DNA of 64,000 bases, from positions 26,721 through 90,720 of the forward strand of contig JAECUM010001776.1 of assembly GCA_016617855.1 (NCBI GenBank). The letters are read 5' to 3'. Below, piece after piece: positions 48,297 through 60,532 of the stretch. Made by a program: the position numbers and the translations under genes. The DNA is from Megalonaias nervosa. Its lineage: Eukaryota > Mollusca > Bivalvia > Unionida > Unionidae. The notes under the pieces are model-generated. The model saw nothing but the letters and a program-made list of their open reading frames with translations. It made no database searches and was not told the DNA's origin. Numbering within the stretch: the first letter of the stretch is position 1; each line of letters opens with the position of its first letter.

Positions 48297-48300
<4 letters not shown>
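48222..48300 (+). repeat. ~85-bp interspersed repeat, copy 1
   Basis: AAACTGATTTGTGCATCTAG...TTGAAGCGCTTAGTACATTA, matched at 50,072-50,155 with about 80% identity. Probably the 3' end of a dispersed SINE or MITE. Confidence 0.6.

Positions 48301-48394
<94 letters not shown>
48301..48394 (+). repeat. (CA)n(TA)n compound microsatellite
   Basis: About 20 CA units followed by about 27 TA units. A similar (CA)n(TA)n block is at 48,507-48,598. Open frames read through them are artefacts. Confidence 0.95.
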
Positions 48395-48395
<1 letters not shown>

Positions 48396-48506
48396 TTAGG
48401 GTCAAGATAGACTTGATTTTATGGAGAAGTGACTTCTCATTTTGGACAGAACAGGGAGAAGTGAGATCTCAAAAGGGAGAAGTGGACGCGAAGGAAGAAA
48501 GGCAAC

Positions 48507-48528
48507 ACACACACACACACACACACAT

Positions 48529-48598
<70 letters not shown>
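48507..48598 (+). repeat. (CA)n(TA)n compound microsatellite, second block
   Basis: CA repeats with one TACA interruption, then about 26 TA units. The 110 bp between the two blocks contain GAAGTGACTTCTC / GAGAAGTGAGATCTC imperfect repeats. Bases 48,600-50,070 hold no gene that I can support. Confidence 0.95.
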
Positions 48599-48603
<5 letters not shown>

Positions 48604-50071
48604 GTGTTTTCTGATTTGAGTTATGCCCTCTATTTCCCAATATTCATATTTGCATTTAACATTGAATATAAGCAATACTTTATTTTCTAGTAGAAAACTT
48701 TCTTAATTATTTTGGCCATATGACTCTAAAAGAGAATAATAGAAACTGCATTGTAAGAAAATTTAACTGAGTAACTAGATTACATTATTGTAATTGCAAG
48801 TCGGTAAAAATGCTTAATTAACTACTCTTAATAATTTTTTTAAAATATATATCTTTGCATATTTTATATACTTTTTAAAAGTTCACAATAACGACACTAT
48901 GAAAGATTTCTAAGCGTAATTGTTACAACCCTTGTACCATTTACATGAGGACAAATGCGCAAGTGTCCTCATTTCTTTGTTGCGGACAAAACATTACCGT
49001 AACTATTCATACATAACACACTAAAATGCATACAATTACAGATGTAGCTAATTTATAGTCGGTATATGAAGTAAACCCTTCTTTCCATCGAATCAACACC
49101 GACGTGAGTGCATCTATTTTTAGAAGTTGTTTTCGTAATGTAATCACTCACTTTAGGCCATATAGCTTCATTACAACAGTTCGTGATAGGATTGCAAATT
49201 TATGATTTATTTATTTGTCTACGTACTTGTATTAATTTTAGGCATTGATTAAATATTATCTGCTTCACAGGTTTTCTTCCGTACTGTCACAAATATGAGT
49301 CACGTCAGAAAATTACTTTGACCTTACAACGCTTCTCGCGAATTCCACAACATAGCATCTTCTCATATGTTTCTGACCTATATAATTGCATTTTAAAGTT
49401 AAATCTTAAATAACATAATACCTAGGCTTTGTTTTCTATGAATGGTATATTTTTCTGAATATATTTGCTCGATGATTTAGGAAAACAGACAATCTAATAA
49501 ACTGGTACTTCCCAAATATAGCGATGTCCGCCATTTTTTCTTACTGCTACACTTATAGTTTCAAACTAATTTTATGACAAAATAGTGTACAAGAGGCAGT
49601 TAAAATATCCAGATCACCGATTTTATTCTTAAAACACAAATTGCTATATACATACTATTGCTAAAGTTTCGAAACACAAGTTTGTATGTTTTTATCATTG
49701 AAGGATAACATGCGTAAATCGGGTAGTGATATTGGCATTAGTTGCCAACTCAGGAAATGGTTAATGGTCAATCAGCTATCAAAACACATGCCTGTGAATG
49801 TGCAAGAGTTTGTTTGTCAGCGTAATTGACATCAAAACTAGGCCTTGCTACTCATGGCTTGAAGAATACCGTTTGCTACAACACAATACTAGAATAAACC
49901 TTATAAACCCGTTTAAGGCGAGGGGGAATCTCAAAGGTATAATTTGTCAATCGCTTTCCTAAAAGAAGAAGGCGAAGTTTACATATTTTAGGCGACTTAA
50001 TCGCCCACTTCGTTATAATGTTTATATTTAAAAACCAAAAATTATTTTTTTTAAAAAATGTGAATTCACAA

Positions 50072-50155
50072 AACTGATTTGTGTATCTCATTGAGGTGGT
50101 TTAGCCCAATACTTGAAGTGCTTAGTACATTATAGATACTAATCATTATAACAAC
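50072..50155 (+). repeat. ~85-bp interspersed repeat, copy 2
   Basis: AAACTGATTTGTGTATCTCA...TTGAAGTGCTTAGTACATTA, partner of the copy at 48,222. Followed by ATAACAACTCC, like a SINE tail. Bases 50,156-50,390 hold no supported gene. Confidence 0.6.
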
Positions 50156-50390
50156 TCCATAGTGACAGATTCAAATGCAGCTAAAGGTTGCTGTGTATGT
50201 TCTGTGTCACAGCTGTATGGTGGTAATGATTCAACTGAAATTATGTTGTCCAGCTTATCTCTAATGAATTGAACTTTATCACATCCTGAAGGTCGACCAG
50301 AGAGAAGATGGTTGAAAGTGGTGTACATTTATTCCTTGACATAATCTTGATATATACAAAACCTTTGTTCATAACTTCATTTTAATAAGT

Positions 50391-51308
50391 TGTTATGTAT
50401 ATTTAATTTAATTGTTTGTTTTGTAAGTTTTAATTTTTTTTTATTCCATTACATGTTATTGTTATGTACCTTTGTTTACTGGATTTGACATCGTCCAAAA
50501 TTTCAGCTCAATTCTGTTTGGTCTGAATGTTATCTTTTTTTATTTCATTGATAAACAACTAATAATAGAAACATTGTATCTAGTTCCTGAACTCGTTTCA
50601 AAATCAGTGACAGTTTTGGAAAACAACTTTTTTTTTCTCTTTCTCAGAGTAAGAATCCTTAAGCTTAGTCAAGGTCATACCTGAACTACGTGATAAGTAG
50701 CATTTATCAATTGGTACAAACTTCTATTTTTTCCAGAAGAATGAACTTTTGACCCTCATCCGGGAATCTGTTTTGCATCTTAATTAGTGTACAACTGTTG
50801 TTTTTGATAGATGTTTGTCAGTTGGGCTTAAGCAATTGACACGTTAAGTTGTTATTTTGTTGTGACCAGTTTGGGTTGAATTTCTATTTTCTTCAAATTA
50901 TTGAATTCAAGTGATTCTTTTCCCTGGCAATACATAAGTGCTCTGACAAAATTCTTGGATAAGGACATTTATTGGAAGTTATACTGAATTCGAAACTGGA
51001 GTAATATTTTCTGTCATTCAACAAAGGACTGTTGACACAGCAGCATTTAACTGACCACAACAGACGTCACAGCCTTCCATTTGGGATTTCATTAAGACTC
51101 GAACTCAGTTTCATTCAGGACTTTTTATTACTAGGACTTCTATTTATAATTCTTAGATTATATTTGGATTTGATTCGTAAAACCGTAAGATCTTTTTGCT
51201 TAATTTTTCACTTTTTATTCTAGGGAAATAAATTGTTTGTTAAATTTTACAAAGCCTGTTGTCTTCACTCTTTTCTGTTACTCATTTTAAGAGCATAGAC
51301 TCATAACA
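50391..51308 (+). repeat. 5' LTR, 918 bp
   Basis: TGTTATGTATATT...GACTCATAACA; related to the three other LTRs in the window (shared blocks such as TTCTAGGGAAATAAATT near 51,220 and CATTTGGGATTTCATTAAGA-like near 51,080). A primer-binding site would start at TGGGCATTCGTCC, 51,315. Confidence 0.9.
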
Positions 51309-51476
51309 TAAAATTGGGCATTCGTCCTTGGGATACGAATTTTCCTAAAGTATTTCAGAAATATTGTTTTTTGAAATTTAAATTCCCCTAGTTTCAGAAG
51401 CTTTAAATCCCAAGTATTAATTTACATTTTAGAAATCTTTAGTGAAATCAAGAGATTTTTTACAATATCATCAAAG

Positions 51477-52856
51477 GTGGAGATCTTTCTTTCAAATCCT
51501 ACCCAGGAACAGTTAGATTTCTTGAAGAAAGATGAGTTGCTTCAGCTTGGCAGAAAATATGATCTTTCTGAGGCAATAGCTTCTTTAACGAAGCAAGAAA
51601 TAGAAAACATGTTGTTCCATTATTTGGTGAAAAGAGTGTTTTGTATTAAAGTGCTTTGGTTTCAATCAGTAAGTCTGTATCAGACTCTGACATAAAAGTA
51701 AAGAAATTAAAATTATAATACAAGATGGAATTAGAGTTAAGAAAGCTTAAACTTCAAAAAGAGGAGAAGCACATGCAATTAGATAAAGAGGAAAGAGAGA
51801 GAAGAATGCAGTTGCAGTTGGAGAAAGAGGAGAGAGAGAGAGACAAATGCAGTTACAGAAAGAAGAGAAACAAGTGCAGTTACAATTGGAGAAAGAGGAG
51901 AGAGAAACAAATGCAGTTACATAAATAAGAGAAACAAATGCAGTTACAATTGGAGAAAGAGGAGAGTGAGACAGATGCAAATGCAAAGAGAGAAGGAAGA
52001 AAGGGAATATCAATTTAGATTAAGAGAGTTAGAACTGGCAAGTAAAAAGCTCATTCCCACTTTACATACAAATTCAAGTTTTGATGTTACTAAGAATATT
52101 AGGTTAGTGCCTACTTTTAGAGAAAAAGAAGTAGATAAATATTTTACTCAGTCTGAAAAATAAATGCTCAAGATCTGAAATGGCCAAGGGAGCATTGGAC
52201 TCTATTATTACAGTGTGTACTTACTGGTGAAGCTAGTGATATTTACATTTCACTGTCACTACACCAGAGTGCTGACTATGACCTGGTCAAGGACTGTATC
52301 TTAAAGGGTTATGAGTTAGTCCCTGTGGCTTATCGACCAGGTTTTAGGAATAATAGAAAATCAACTGACCAGACCTATATCAAATCTGCATGGGAAAACA
52401 CATGACAATTTGATAGGTGGTGCAGTTCTAAAAGGTTAATCAAGATTATGAAAATATCAGACAACTGTATTACTTGAAGAGTTGAAGAACTGTGTCCATA
52501 GTGACATTAAGACTTATCTTCATGAACATAACGTCGAAACCTTGGAAAATGCTGCTCGTACTGAAGACAAGTATTCCTTAGCTCATAAAATTTCTTTTGT
52601 AGGCAAGTCTTCCACTCAGCCGTCGTCTGGTAAAAAGGTATTTCAGCCAAATCCGAACCATTCTAAATTTCAATCTGGTACAACATTTAGAAATCAAGTT
52701 TCTGTAAAGGCTAAACAGAAATCCTTATCTCTTCCTACGTGTACCTATTGCAAAAAGAAAGGACACGACATTTCTGATTGCCTCAAACTGAAAAATAACC
52801 ATCAGAATCAAGATAGACCTATTCCAAATGCTCTTATTTCTAAGAGGTCAAGGTAA
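51477..52856 (+). pseudogene. Gag with SCAN-like domain and zinc knuckle
   Basis: Starts near 51,477 (non-ATG in this copy) with NPTQEQLDFLKKDELLQLGR, followed by a very charged Glu/Lys/Gln coiled coil (51,725-52,010), DVTKNIRLVPTFREKEVDKY, then LKWPREHWTLLLQCVLTGEA and SADYDLVKDCILKGYELVPV, which matches the SCAN-like capsid domain of Gmr1 elements. A CCHC zinc knuckle CTYCKKKGHDISDCLKL lies at 52,739-52,789. Stops and frameshifts occur near 51,690, 51,850-51,930, 52,163 and 52,400-52,480. It would form the virus-like particle and bind RNA. Confidence 0.8.
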
Positions 52857-52989
52857 TGGTCATAGACTGACAACAATACATTTGTTGGGTCTAATAAACC
52901 CTAATTTGACTTTATTATGGAGAATTATGAACCATTCATATCGAAGGGCGCTATATCACTCTTGCGTGATTCAGTCAATCCCATCCCTA

Positions 52990-53530
52990 TAAAATGTTAA
53001 AGGACACAGCCACTTTGCCTTTTTCTGAGAAGTCTTCTTCTAATGAGAGAGTTCTTATTCAGGAAGTAGAGTACGGCTTTGTTAATGTTCCTCTCCATTC
53101 TGTAAATTTGTCATCAGACTTAGTCTGAGGACACGGGACAGTCGGAATAGTGTCTTCTTTACTCATTGAGGGCATTCATGTATTACTAGGCAATGACCTA
53201 GCTGGAGATAAGGATATGGTTAATCCACTTGTTACTGACAAACCTTGCTTGGATCAGAAAGTTAATCCTATTGAAAAAGAATTCAAACCCAGTTTATGCA
53301 GTTACCAGAGCTATGGCAAGAAAGCTCTTGAGAATGATGTTGATCAGGAATGTATTCCTTTAGGTGACACTTGTATTAGTCAGGCTTTTGACGAGGTCAC
53401 TCTCACTCCTTGTTTGGATCAATCAAAACGTATTGATCATAGTAATCCTCTTTTAACTACTCATTCTTTTTATTCTAATCAGAGTGACAAACGACAATCA
53501 CTTGTCGTCGAACAGGAAAAAGGTCCATAG
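52990..53530 (+). pseudogene. Aspartic protease region of gypsy pol
   Basis: KDTATLPFSEKSSSNERVLI, then FVNVPLHSVNLSSDLV, a TGA, and IEGIHVLLGNDLAGDKDMVN, which is the 'VxxLLGNDLAG' block that follows the retropepsin active site in Gmr1-type elements. The catalytic DTG/DSG itself reads DTA here. Beyond about 53,250 the open frame is a linker without motifs. Confidence 0.65.
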
Positions 53531-53689
53531 ATTTCCTATTTGTTTCAAAGGGTCATTAGTAAAACTGAAACCACAGAAGTACCTGTTTGTTATTTATTAA
53601 AAATCGGATTCTTTTAAGAAAATGGAGACCTCCCGAGGGACTTGCTGGTGACGAATGGTCAGTGAACTATCTAATTGTAGTTCCTTAAT

Positions 53690-54660
53690 CATACAGACAG
53701 GAAATTCTTAGTCTGGCCCATGTAACTCCTTTGGCTGGTTATTTAGGGATTAATAAGACTTATTACAAGATTTTGACTCACTTCTTCTAGCCAAAACTTA
53801 AAAGTGATGTTTGAAAATACTGTAGATCTTGTCATACTTGTCAAAAGGTGGGAAAACCCAATCAGAATATACCTAAGGCTCATCTGCAACCTATTCCTGC
53901 ATTTGACAAACCATTTAGCAGAATAATGCTAGATTGTGTCGGGCCCTTACCAAAGACCAAGTCAGGCAACTAATACTTGTTGACCATAATGTGTGAATCA
54001 ACAAGATTCCCAGAGGCAATTCCTTTGAGGAAAATTAAAACCAAAACTATAGTGAAAGCTTTGATAAAATTTTTTTCTCAGATTGGCCTTGCCAAATCTG
54101 TCCAGTTTGATCAAGGGTCAAGTTTATGTTTGGAATTTTCCAGCAAGTTATGTAAGAATTAGGCATCCAACAATTCAAATGTTGTGCCTATCACCCTGAG
54201 AGCCAAGGGGCTTTAGAAAGATTTCATCAGACTTTGAAAAATGATTGAGTTATATTGTTTTGATACGGGTAAAGATTGGGATGAAGGCATTCATTAATTA
54301 TTGTTTGTTGTTAGGAAATCAGTTCAATATTTTTTAGGATTCATTCCCTTTGAACTAGGTTTTGGACATACTATGCGTAGACCATTAAAGCTGTTAAAAA
54401 AGAAACTTCTTTCTGATGAAGATACTGAAATCAATCTTCTTGATTATGTTTCCAATTTTAAGTGTAAGTTGTCAATGGTTTGAGAGGTTGCAAGAGCTAA
54501 TCTGCACTCTACGCAGTGAAAAATGAAATTAAGGTATGATACAAATTATAAAGGAAAGGAGTTTTCAAGCAAGTAATAGAGTTCTGGCTCTCTTTCACAT
54601 ACCACAAAATCCTCTTCAGGCCAAGTATTATGGTCCCTACACAGTTGAAAAGAAACAAAA
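53690..54660 (+). pseudogene. Integrase of the gypsy element, upstream of RT
   Basis: H2C2 finger: LAHVTPLAGYLGINKTYYKI (His, His), CRSCHTCQKVGKPNQ (CxxC). Catalytic core: FSRIMLDCVGPLPKTKSGN (Asp), YLLTIMCESTRFPEAIPLRK, SVQFDQGSSL (Asp), YHPESQGALERFHQTLK (Glu, about 54,185-54,240). Later IPFELGFGHTMRRPLKLLKK. Stops at several places. Its location before the RT defines the unusual domain order. Confidence 0.85.
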
Positions 54661-55796
54661 ACAACTTTGCCAGATAAACATGTTAAAGGAGTATGTTGAG
54701 ATAGAAATCCGAGCTAATCATGCAATTAATTTAGTTGTACCTGTCAAACGAAATGAGGATTTAAGTGAAGGAATGCAATCGGACACTATTGATTTTGGTG
54801 TGACAAATCTTTGGAATTCAGTAATTATGAATAATCTGGACCAGAAACTTTCACATTTGCAACAACAAGAAAGGAATGAACTTAAACAGTTATTACTTGA
54901 ATATGAGCACTTATTTCCAGATGTTCCTACAAGAACAAACAAAATTTACCATGACGTTGAAATTGTAAATTCCACACCTGTGAAACAACATCCATACAGG
55001 ATGAACCTTCTTAAACATTAATACTTAAAAAAAAAAGAAATTCAGCATTTGCTGGAGAATGATTTCATAGAACGGAGAAAAAGTGACTGGAGTTCACCAT
55101 CTATACTTGTTCCGAAACCAGATAAAACATTCCGTATGTGCATTGATTATAGAAAGGTGAATAGTGTGACTAAGACAGATTCATTTCCGTTACCAAGAAT
55201 CAATGACTGCATTGATAAAATTAGAAATGCAAAGTTGGTCACCAAATTTGATCTTCTGAAAGGAGTTTGGCAAGTTCCACTTACGGAAAGGGCAAGGGAA
55301 ATTTAGACATTCGTGACTTCAGATGGACTTTATCAATATAAAGTGATACTTTGGGATGAAGGGTTCCCCAAGTACATTTCAACGTTTAATGAATATGATT
55401 ACTTCTGGTCTAGATAATTGTGATGCTTACATTGATGATGTCATCATCTACATCGACACCTGGAAAGAGTATTTAGCAACAATTCGGAAATTCTTTGACA
55501 GACTCACTGATGCAAGTTTGACAATCAATTTATCCAAAAGTGAGTTTTGCCGCGCTTTTGTAACATTTCTAGGACATATTGTGGGACATGGACAAGTTAA
55601 ACCTATAGATGCTAAGGTCAAGGCTATCTCTAAATTCCCTGTGCCTGTCAGTAAAATGCAACTGATGCTACTTTTAGGGGTGGCTGGATACTATCGGAAA
55701 TTTTGTTTCAAGTGTTCTATAATTGCTGAACCCCTGAGAAATTTATTGAGCAAGAAAACCAAGTTTCATTTCAGAAAAATGTCAGGAGGCTTTTGA
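54530..55796 (+). pseudogene. Reverse transcriptase of the gypsy element
   Basis: A linker frame (54,536-55,021) ends in HDVEIVNSTPVKQHPYRMN, the normal entry to the RT. Then 55,049-55,306: IERRKSDWSSPSILVPKPDK, FRMCIDYRKVNSVTKTDSFP, TKFDLLKGVWQVPLTERARE; and 55,356-55,796: GSPSTFQRLMNMITSGLDNC, DAYIDDVIIYIDTW (YxDD box, YIDD), SKSEFCRAFVTFLGHIVGHG. Stops at 55,019, 55,304 and a frameshift near 55,350. Catalytic aspartates are kept. Confidence 0.9.
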
Positions 55797-55819
55797 TAAG
55801 TTGAAGGCCATACTTAAGA

Positions 55820-56106
55820 GTGCACCAGTTTACAGCTCCAAATTTCAGTCAATCATTTAAACTGTTTGTTGATGCAAGTGATGTTGGGGTTGGAGCAATA
55901 TTGATTCAAGAAGATAGAAATGGTGTTGATCATTCAGTGTGCAATTTTTCTAAGAAATTAAATAAGCATCAGAGAAATTATTCGACAATCGAGAAGGAAT
56001 GTTTGGCTTTGATATTGACATTATAACCTATCAAAGTTTACATTAGTTCAGCTCCTTCACCGATTATTGTGTTTAGTGATCACAACGCCTTACTTTCATC
56101 GGCAAA
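55820..56106 (+). pseudogene. RNase H of the gypsy element, 3' truncated
   Basis: FKLFVDASDVGVGAILIQED, NKHQRNYSTIEKECLALILT, then a TAA at 56,024 and, shifted, SSAPSPIIVFSDHNALLSS. Coding sequence is cut at about 56,106 where it joins the last 55 bp of the LTR, so the end of RNase H and most of the 3' LTR were deleted together. Compare the less truncated copy at 18,870-19,241. Confidence 0.85.
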
Positions 56107-56161
56107 TTGTTGTCTCACTTTTTTCTTGTTACCTTTTTTGTAAGAGCCTAAACCCGTAACA

Positions 56162-57180
56162 AAGTTAAAGGTTTATATGAATGAAAAATAAATTTAGTAA
56201 AGTAACAGTTCAACAGATGCAGTTCTCAATGTTTAATATTCCACATAATAATCTAAATTCTGGTGTAATCATAGACTTCAATTATTTATAATATACGTTT
56301 TCCTAATACGTGTTAATTATTTATGTCTTGACAAATTATTGATGCCGAATAATTTAAATTAATAAGTATAAATACATTCAAATTTTCCTATTCTAATCGT
56401 CTATATAACTTTTTAAATTCCAAGTTCTTTATTTACATAAAATATACATTGCACATATTTAGAAAATATGTATGGTTCTTTGTCATGGTAGGACAATCAT
56501 TGCTGAGCATTGGAAATCATCGTCGCAGTTTCTATCGCTCTTTGCTGTTCAGAATTCCTGTTCCGTAGAGGACGGTTTCAGCTGTCATGAATTTTTTGTG
56601 GCAATCGTTCTAATCAATATCAAATGGTGAGATCATCTCCTGTAGGAAAACGAGGAGCACGAGTCCACGGTTTGCGTATCTCATTGTCTTGCCTGTACGC
56701 ACCAAACCCTATATCCTCTCGACTAAGTGCTCATTCCCATGCTGCTTTATTTGAAACGTATTTGAAAAGAACATTAACCATAAGCGTATGTCCATACATT
56801 TATTTTCAGGAAAGGGTATTGTAAGAGAAAATGGTATGAAAATTCACAAATTGAAACATTACAATTCAGAAATAAAACACAATTAGTTATAAACCAAATG
56901 TTCATGATGCTTAAGTGTGTGTGCAGTAAGAAATGACAAATGGACAGAGTAAACATAGACATACCCTACTCATTAGCATAGACTATCATAATAAATCAAA
57001 GTATTTGTGTTGACACTCACTCCATGTGCACAGGTGTACATTTCTAGGACATACCTAATATTTTCTTTTAAACCAAGGGTTGAAAATATGTTTAAGTTAT
57101 GACGACTTGAATTAATTGGTATCTCGTACATATTCACAGTCTGATAAGTTATAGGCATTATAAGTGAATGTCCGATAAGC
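56162..57180. other. No gene seen
   Basis: Only short open frames without motifs; A/T-rich. Confidence 0.6.
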
Positions 57181-58900
57181 TCCCTGCCTGTGCTCTTCTA
57201 AACCAAGTGATGCTCACAATTTGTCTGTATCAGCAGCAATGTTGTATATGGAATGCATTAATGTGTCGGTAACATATGGTGATTGTTGATTGTAAAGAGA
57301 GTTAGGAATTTGAATAATCAGAAACCTATGATGAAAACAAAACAATCGGTTGTTTCTTTGTTTCACAATTTACAATCTGTTTGCTCAGTTCGTATGTAAA
57401 ATGATATACTATCTCTTTAGCGGTTGATATCAAGCAATGTGATAACGCGCTGATTTGATGCTGCAATTAATGTGTCAATGACATATGGCGAGTGTCGATT
57501 GTAAAGAGCGTTAGGCATTTGCATAACCAGAACCATAACACATCTATTGCCTCTGTTCTTTAGGATCTCCAAATTGGTAGCTCATTTTGTATGTAAAATT
57601 ATACATTTAGTGCTGGGTATCACGTAATGTGCAAATATATTGCCGCATTTAATGTGTCAGTGGCATAGAGCGATTCTTGATCGGAAACAGCGTCAGAAAT
57701 GTACGTTTTTGGAAACTAATGACGATTACATTGACGAAAACAAATCAATCTTTTGCTTCTTTTTTTTCTTCAAAATCTGCACTCTGTTTGCTCATTTTAT
57801 ATGCCAATTTATACATTATATATCAATTAACGTGCAAACTTAATGCTGCACTAAAAGTGTCAATGACATATGGTGATTGTTGATTGTAACAAGTGTTATG
57901 AATTTGCATGGTCAGAAACCTAAGACATATTATGTGGACGACAACAAGCCAATCTGTTGCTTCTATTTTTCATAATCTCCAATCAGTTCGCTCATATGTT
58001 ATGTAAAATGATACATTATCTTTTAAGAGTCTAATATCAAATACGTGCACATTTAATGCTATATTTGATGTGTCAGTGACATACGGTGAGTGTCGATTAA
58101 AAGAGCATTAAAAACTTGCAAAACCAGAAACCTAAGACGACTATATCGGCAACAATAACTGTCTTTTGCTTCTATTGTTTTCAGAATCTCCGGCCTGTTT
58201 GCTCATTTTCTATGTACAATGATACATTATCGCTTTAGCGGCGGATAACATGTAGCATACAAATTTAATGCTGCATTTATTGTGTCAGAGAAATATGGTG
58301 ATTGTTGATATTAAATAGCGTTCAGAATTTGCATGTTCGGAAACGTATGACGAAAACAAGCCAATCTGTTGCTTGCATATTTTTAGAAGTCACAATCTAT
58401 TGCTCATTTTCTATGTAAAGGTATGATATATCTTTTTAGCTGTTGATATCAGGTAACATTCAAATGTAATGCTTCACTTAATGTTTCACTGACATATGGC
58501 GATTGCTGATTGTAAATAGCGTGAGGAATTTGCATGGTCAGAAATTTAAAATGATAATGTGGACTATAACAAGCCAATCTGTCGCTTATTTGTGACACTC
58601 GAATATGTTTGCTTATATTGTATGTAAAATTATCCATTATCTCTCTAGCAGCTGACATCAAGTAACATACAAACTTAATGCTTCATGCAATGTGTAAGTG
58701 ACATATGGCGACTGTTGATTTCTACAGAGCTTTAGGTATTTGCATAATCAGAAACCAAAAACGATCATGTGGATGAAAACAAACCAATATGTTGCTTCTG
58801 TCCTTCAGAATCTCGAACCTGTTTACTGATTTTATTGGTAAAATTATAATTTATCTCTTTAGCTGATGATGTAATTTACAAAATTATGCCGAATTTAGTT
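57180..58900. repeat. ~210-bp satellite array, about eight diverged copies
   Basis: Each unit contains TTAATGCTGCATTTAATGTG-like, GTCAGTGACATATGGYGATT, GATTGTAAAGAGCGTTAGG, TTTGCATGATCAGAAACCTA, AACAAGCCAATCTGTTGCTT and GTATGTAAAATGATACATTA. The ACATATGGYGA block recurs near 57,271, 57,482, 57,663 (degenerate), 57,867, 58,081, 58,294, 58,493 and 58,702. Noncoding; units are 180-215 bp apart with point divergence of perhaps 15-25%. Confidence 0.9.
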
Positions 58901-59075
58901 TCTAAGGCAAATGGGGTCGCAGTAAACAAGGTGTTTCGTATTGTTCAAGGAATCCAACTTAGCACATGTATTCCTTAGAACCTTCATGATAGAATTAAAA
59001 CATTACTTTCAGTTAAGATTCAGTCACAATAGCTGTTGACTCTGTTGACGTAAATTGAGTTGGAAGTAATATTTG

Positions 59076-59077
<2 letters not shown>

Positions 59078-59158
<81 letters not shown>
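59078..59158 (+). repeat. (TA)n(CA)n microsatellite
   Basis: About 33 TA units followed by a few CA units. Bases 59,160-59,600 contain a duplicated CCAAGCACAAAAATTTTGTGATCTCCAAAACCTGATG-like phrase (59,267 and 59,360) but no gene. Confidence 0.95.
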
Positions 59159-59609
59159 TTGGAAATCAGAATATAAAAGGAATTGCTTGCTTGTCCTTTT
59201 TAAAGGAATTTTACTAGTAACAACACAATATGGTTAATTACAAGTCCATTAGTAACATTACCATATTTCCAAGCACAAAAATTTTGTGATCTCCAAAACT
59301 TGATGTAATAACACTACTACATAGCATCCCCCCAAACACATGTAGAAACATTACCCTATCTCCAGGCACTGATTTTGTAATCTCTAAAACCTGATGCAGT
59401 AATAATACTACAACTGATGTAGTAACACCCGAGTGACCTGCACAGTTACACAGGAACAACTGCAGAATTACATAGCAAAACATTTGTATTTGCAGCAATT
59501 ATAATGTATTGGATTCCAGCAGACTGATACTGATAGTGCTGAAATATGCATGTAAAATGTATTGACGTTAATTGGACTGCAAAGTTTGCTTCAAATCAAT
59601 AATGCCCCT

Positions 59610-60527
59610 TGTTACGTATATGTAATTAAATTATTTGTGTGTTAGTTTTAAATTTCTGTCCATTTTTATTTTTGTTTCATTACATTTTATTGTAATGACA
59701 ATATTTTTTACTGGGTTTTACATTTTCCCCGGTAAATTCAGTTCAGTTCTTTTAGCCTGATTGGAATGCAAAATGATTGCTACATTATATTTTTAGCTGA
59801 CCTAGCTCCTGACATTGGTTCTGAATTCGTAAAGACAGTGAATTCGATTGGTCATTACCAAGGTCATGTTCAGCCTACGTGTTAGCTCTGTTGCAAACAG
59901 TTTTGTTGTTTTTTGTTTTTTGTTTTTTTTTTAAATTCGTTTCCAGTGTGGGAATCATCGATTCTTAGCTAGGGGTATGCTGGCCTAGGTGATAATTGAC
60001 TTGTAGTAAGTGACGACGTGACCCATGACGAGGGTCTGAAATTGCGTTTTTCGTTGGGTTTTATACTCATGTATCAGTGAATTTTAGTCATTTGTAAATA
60101 ATACCTTGAGACTATTTGAATTGAGTTTTCTTTTTAGTTTAAAAGTATTTATTCATCCTGGAAAATACTCTTCTTCATTGAAATTCTTGGACAAAGACAT
60201 TTCCTAAAATTATTCGGAATTCAAAAGCCGGAATTATATTCTTGGTGACTCAATAAGGAACTGTTGACACATCAACACACAAGAGATTATCGGCTTTCAT
60301 CTTGGAACATCATTGAGATTCGAAATTGGATTCAATTAGAACTTTTTAGTGATATGACTTATATTTTTGAGTTCTATGATTAATTTTTTAATTATATTCG
60401 CCAACCGTAAGTCCTTTTTCATATTATAACCTTGTTTTCTAGGGAAATAAATTATTTTATTAATTTTACAAAGCTTGCTGACATCACTCTTTTCTTTTGT
60501 TATATTTGTACGATTCTACACGTAACA
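59610..60527 (+). repeat. Solo LTR, 918 bp, with 5-bp target duplication
   Basis: TGTTACGTATATGTAATTAA...CTACACGTAACA, flanked by CCCCT on both sides (59,605-59,609 and 60,528-60,532). Full-length relative of the other three LTRs. The exact 5-bp duplication shows an authentic retrotransposon insertion followed by LTR recombination. Confidence 0.95.
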
Positions 60528-60532
60528 CCCCT

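Larger units (their letters stand above)
50391..56161 (+). mobile_element. Gmr1-type Ty3/gypsy retrotransposon (INT before RT)
   Basis: 5' LTR 50,391-51,308, gag 51.4-52.9 kb, protease about 53.0 kb, integrase 53.7-54.5 kb, reverse transcriptase 55.0-55.8 kb, RNase H 55.8-56.05 kb, then a 55-bp stub of the 3' LTR (56,107-56,161). TAAGT before the 5' LTR and AAAGT after the 3' end may be a decayed target duplication. Placing integrase upstream of RT is the hallmark of Gmr1-like elements rather than ordinary gypsy. All frames are interrupted. Confidence 0.9.

Noticed and set aside
48413..48675. Open frames with YIYIYI/HTHTHT repeats
   Set aside because: Artefacts of (CA)n(TA)n microsatellites.
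51747..52013. Minus-strand Leu/Ser/Cys-rich frame inside gag
   Set aside because: Shadow of the Glu/Lys-rich coiled-coil region of the gypsy gag on the other strand.
56624..56824. 66-codon ORF
   Set aside because: No motif, no promoter or splice context, not conserved with anything I recognise.
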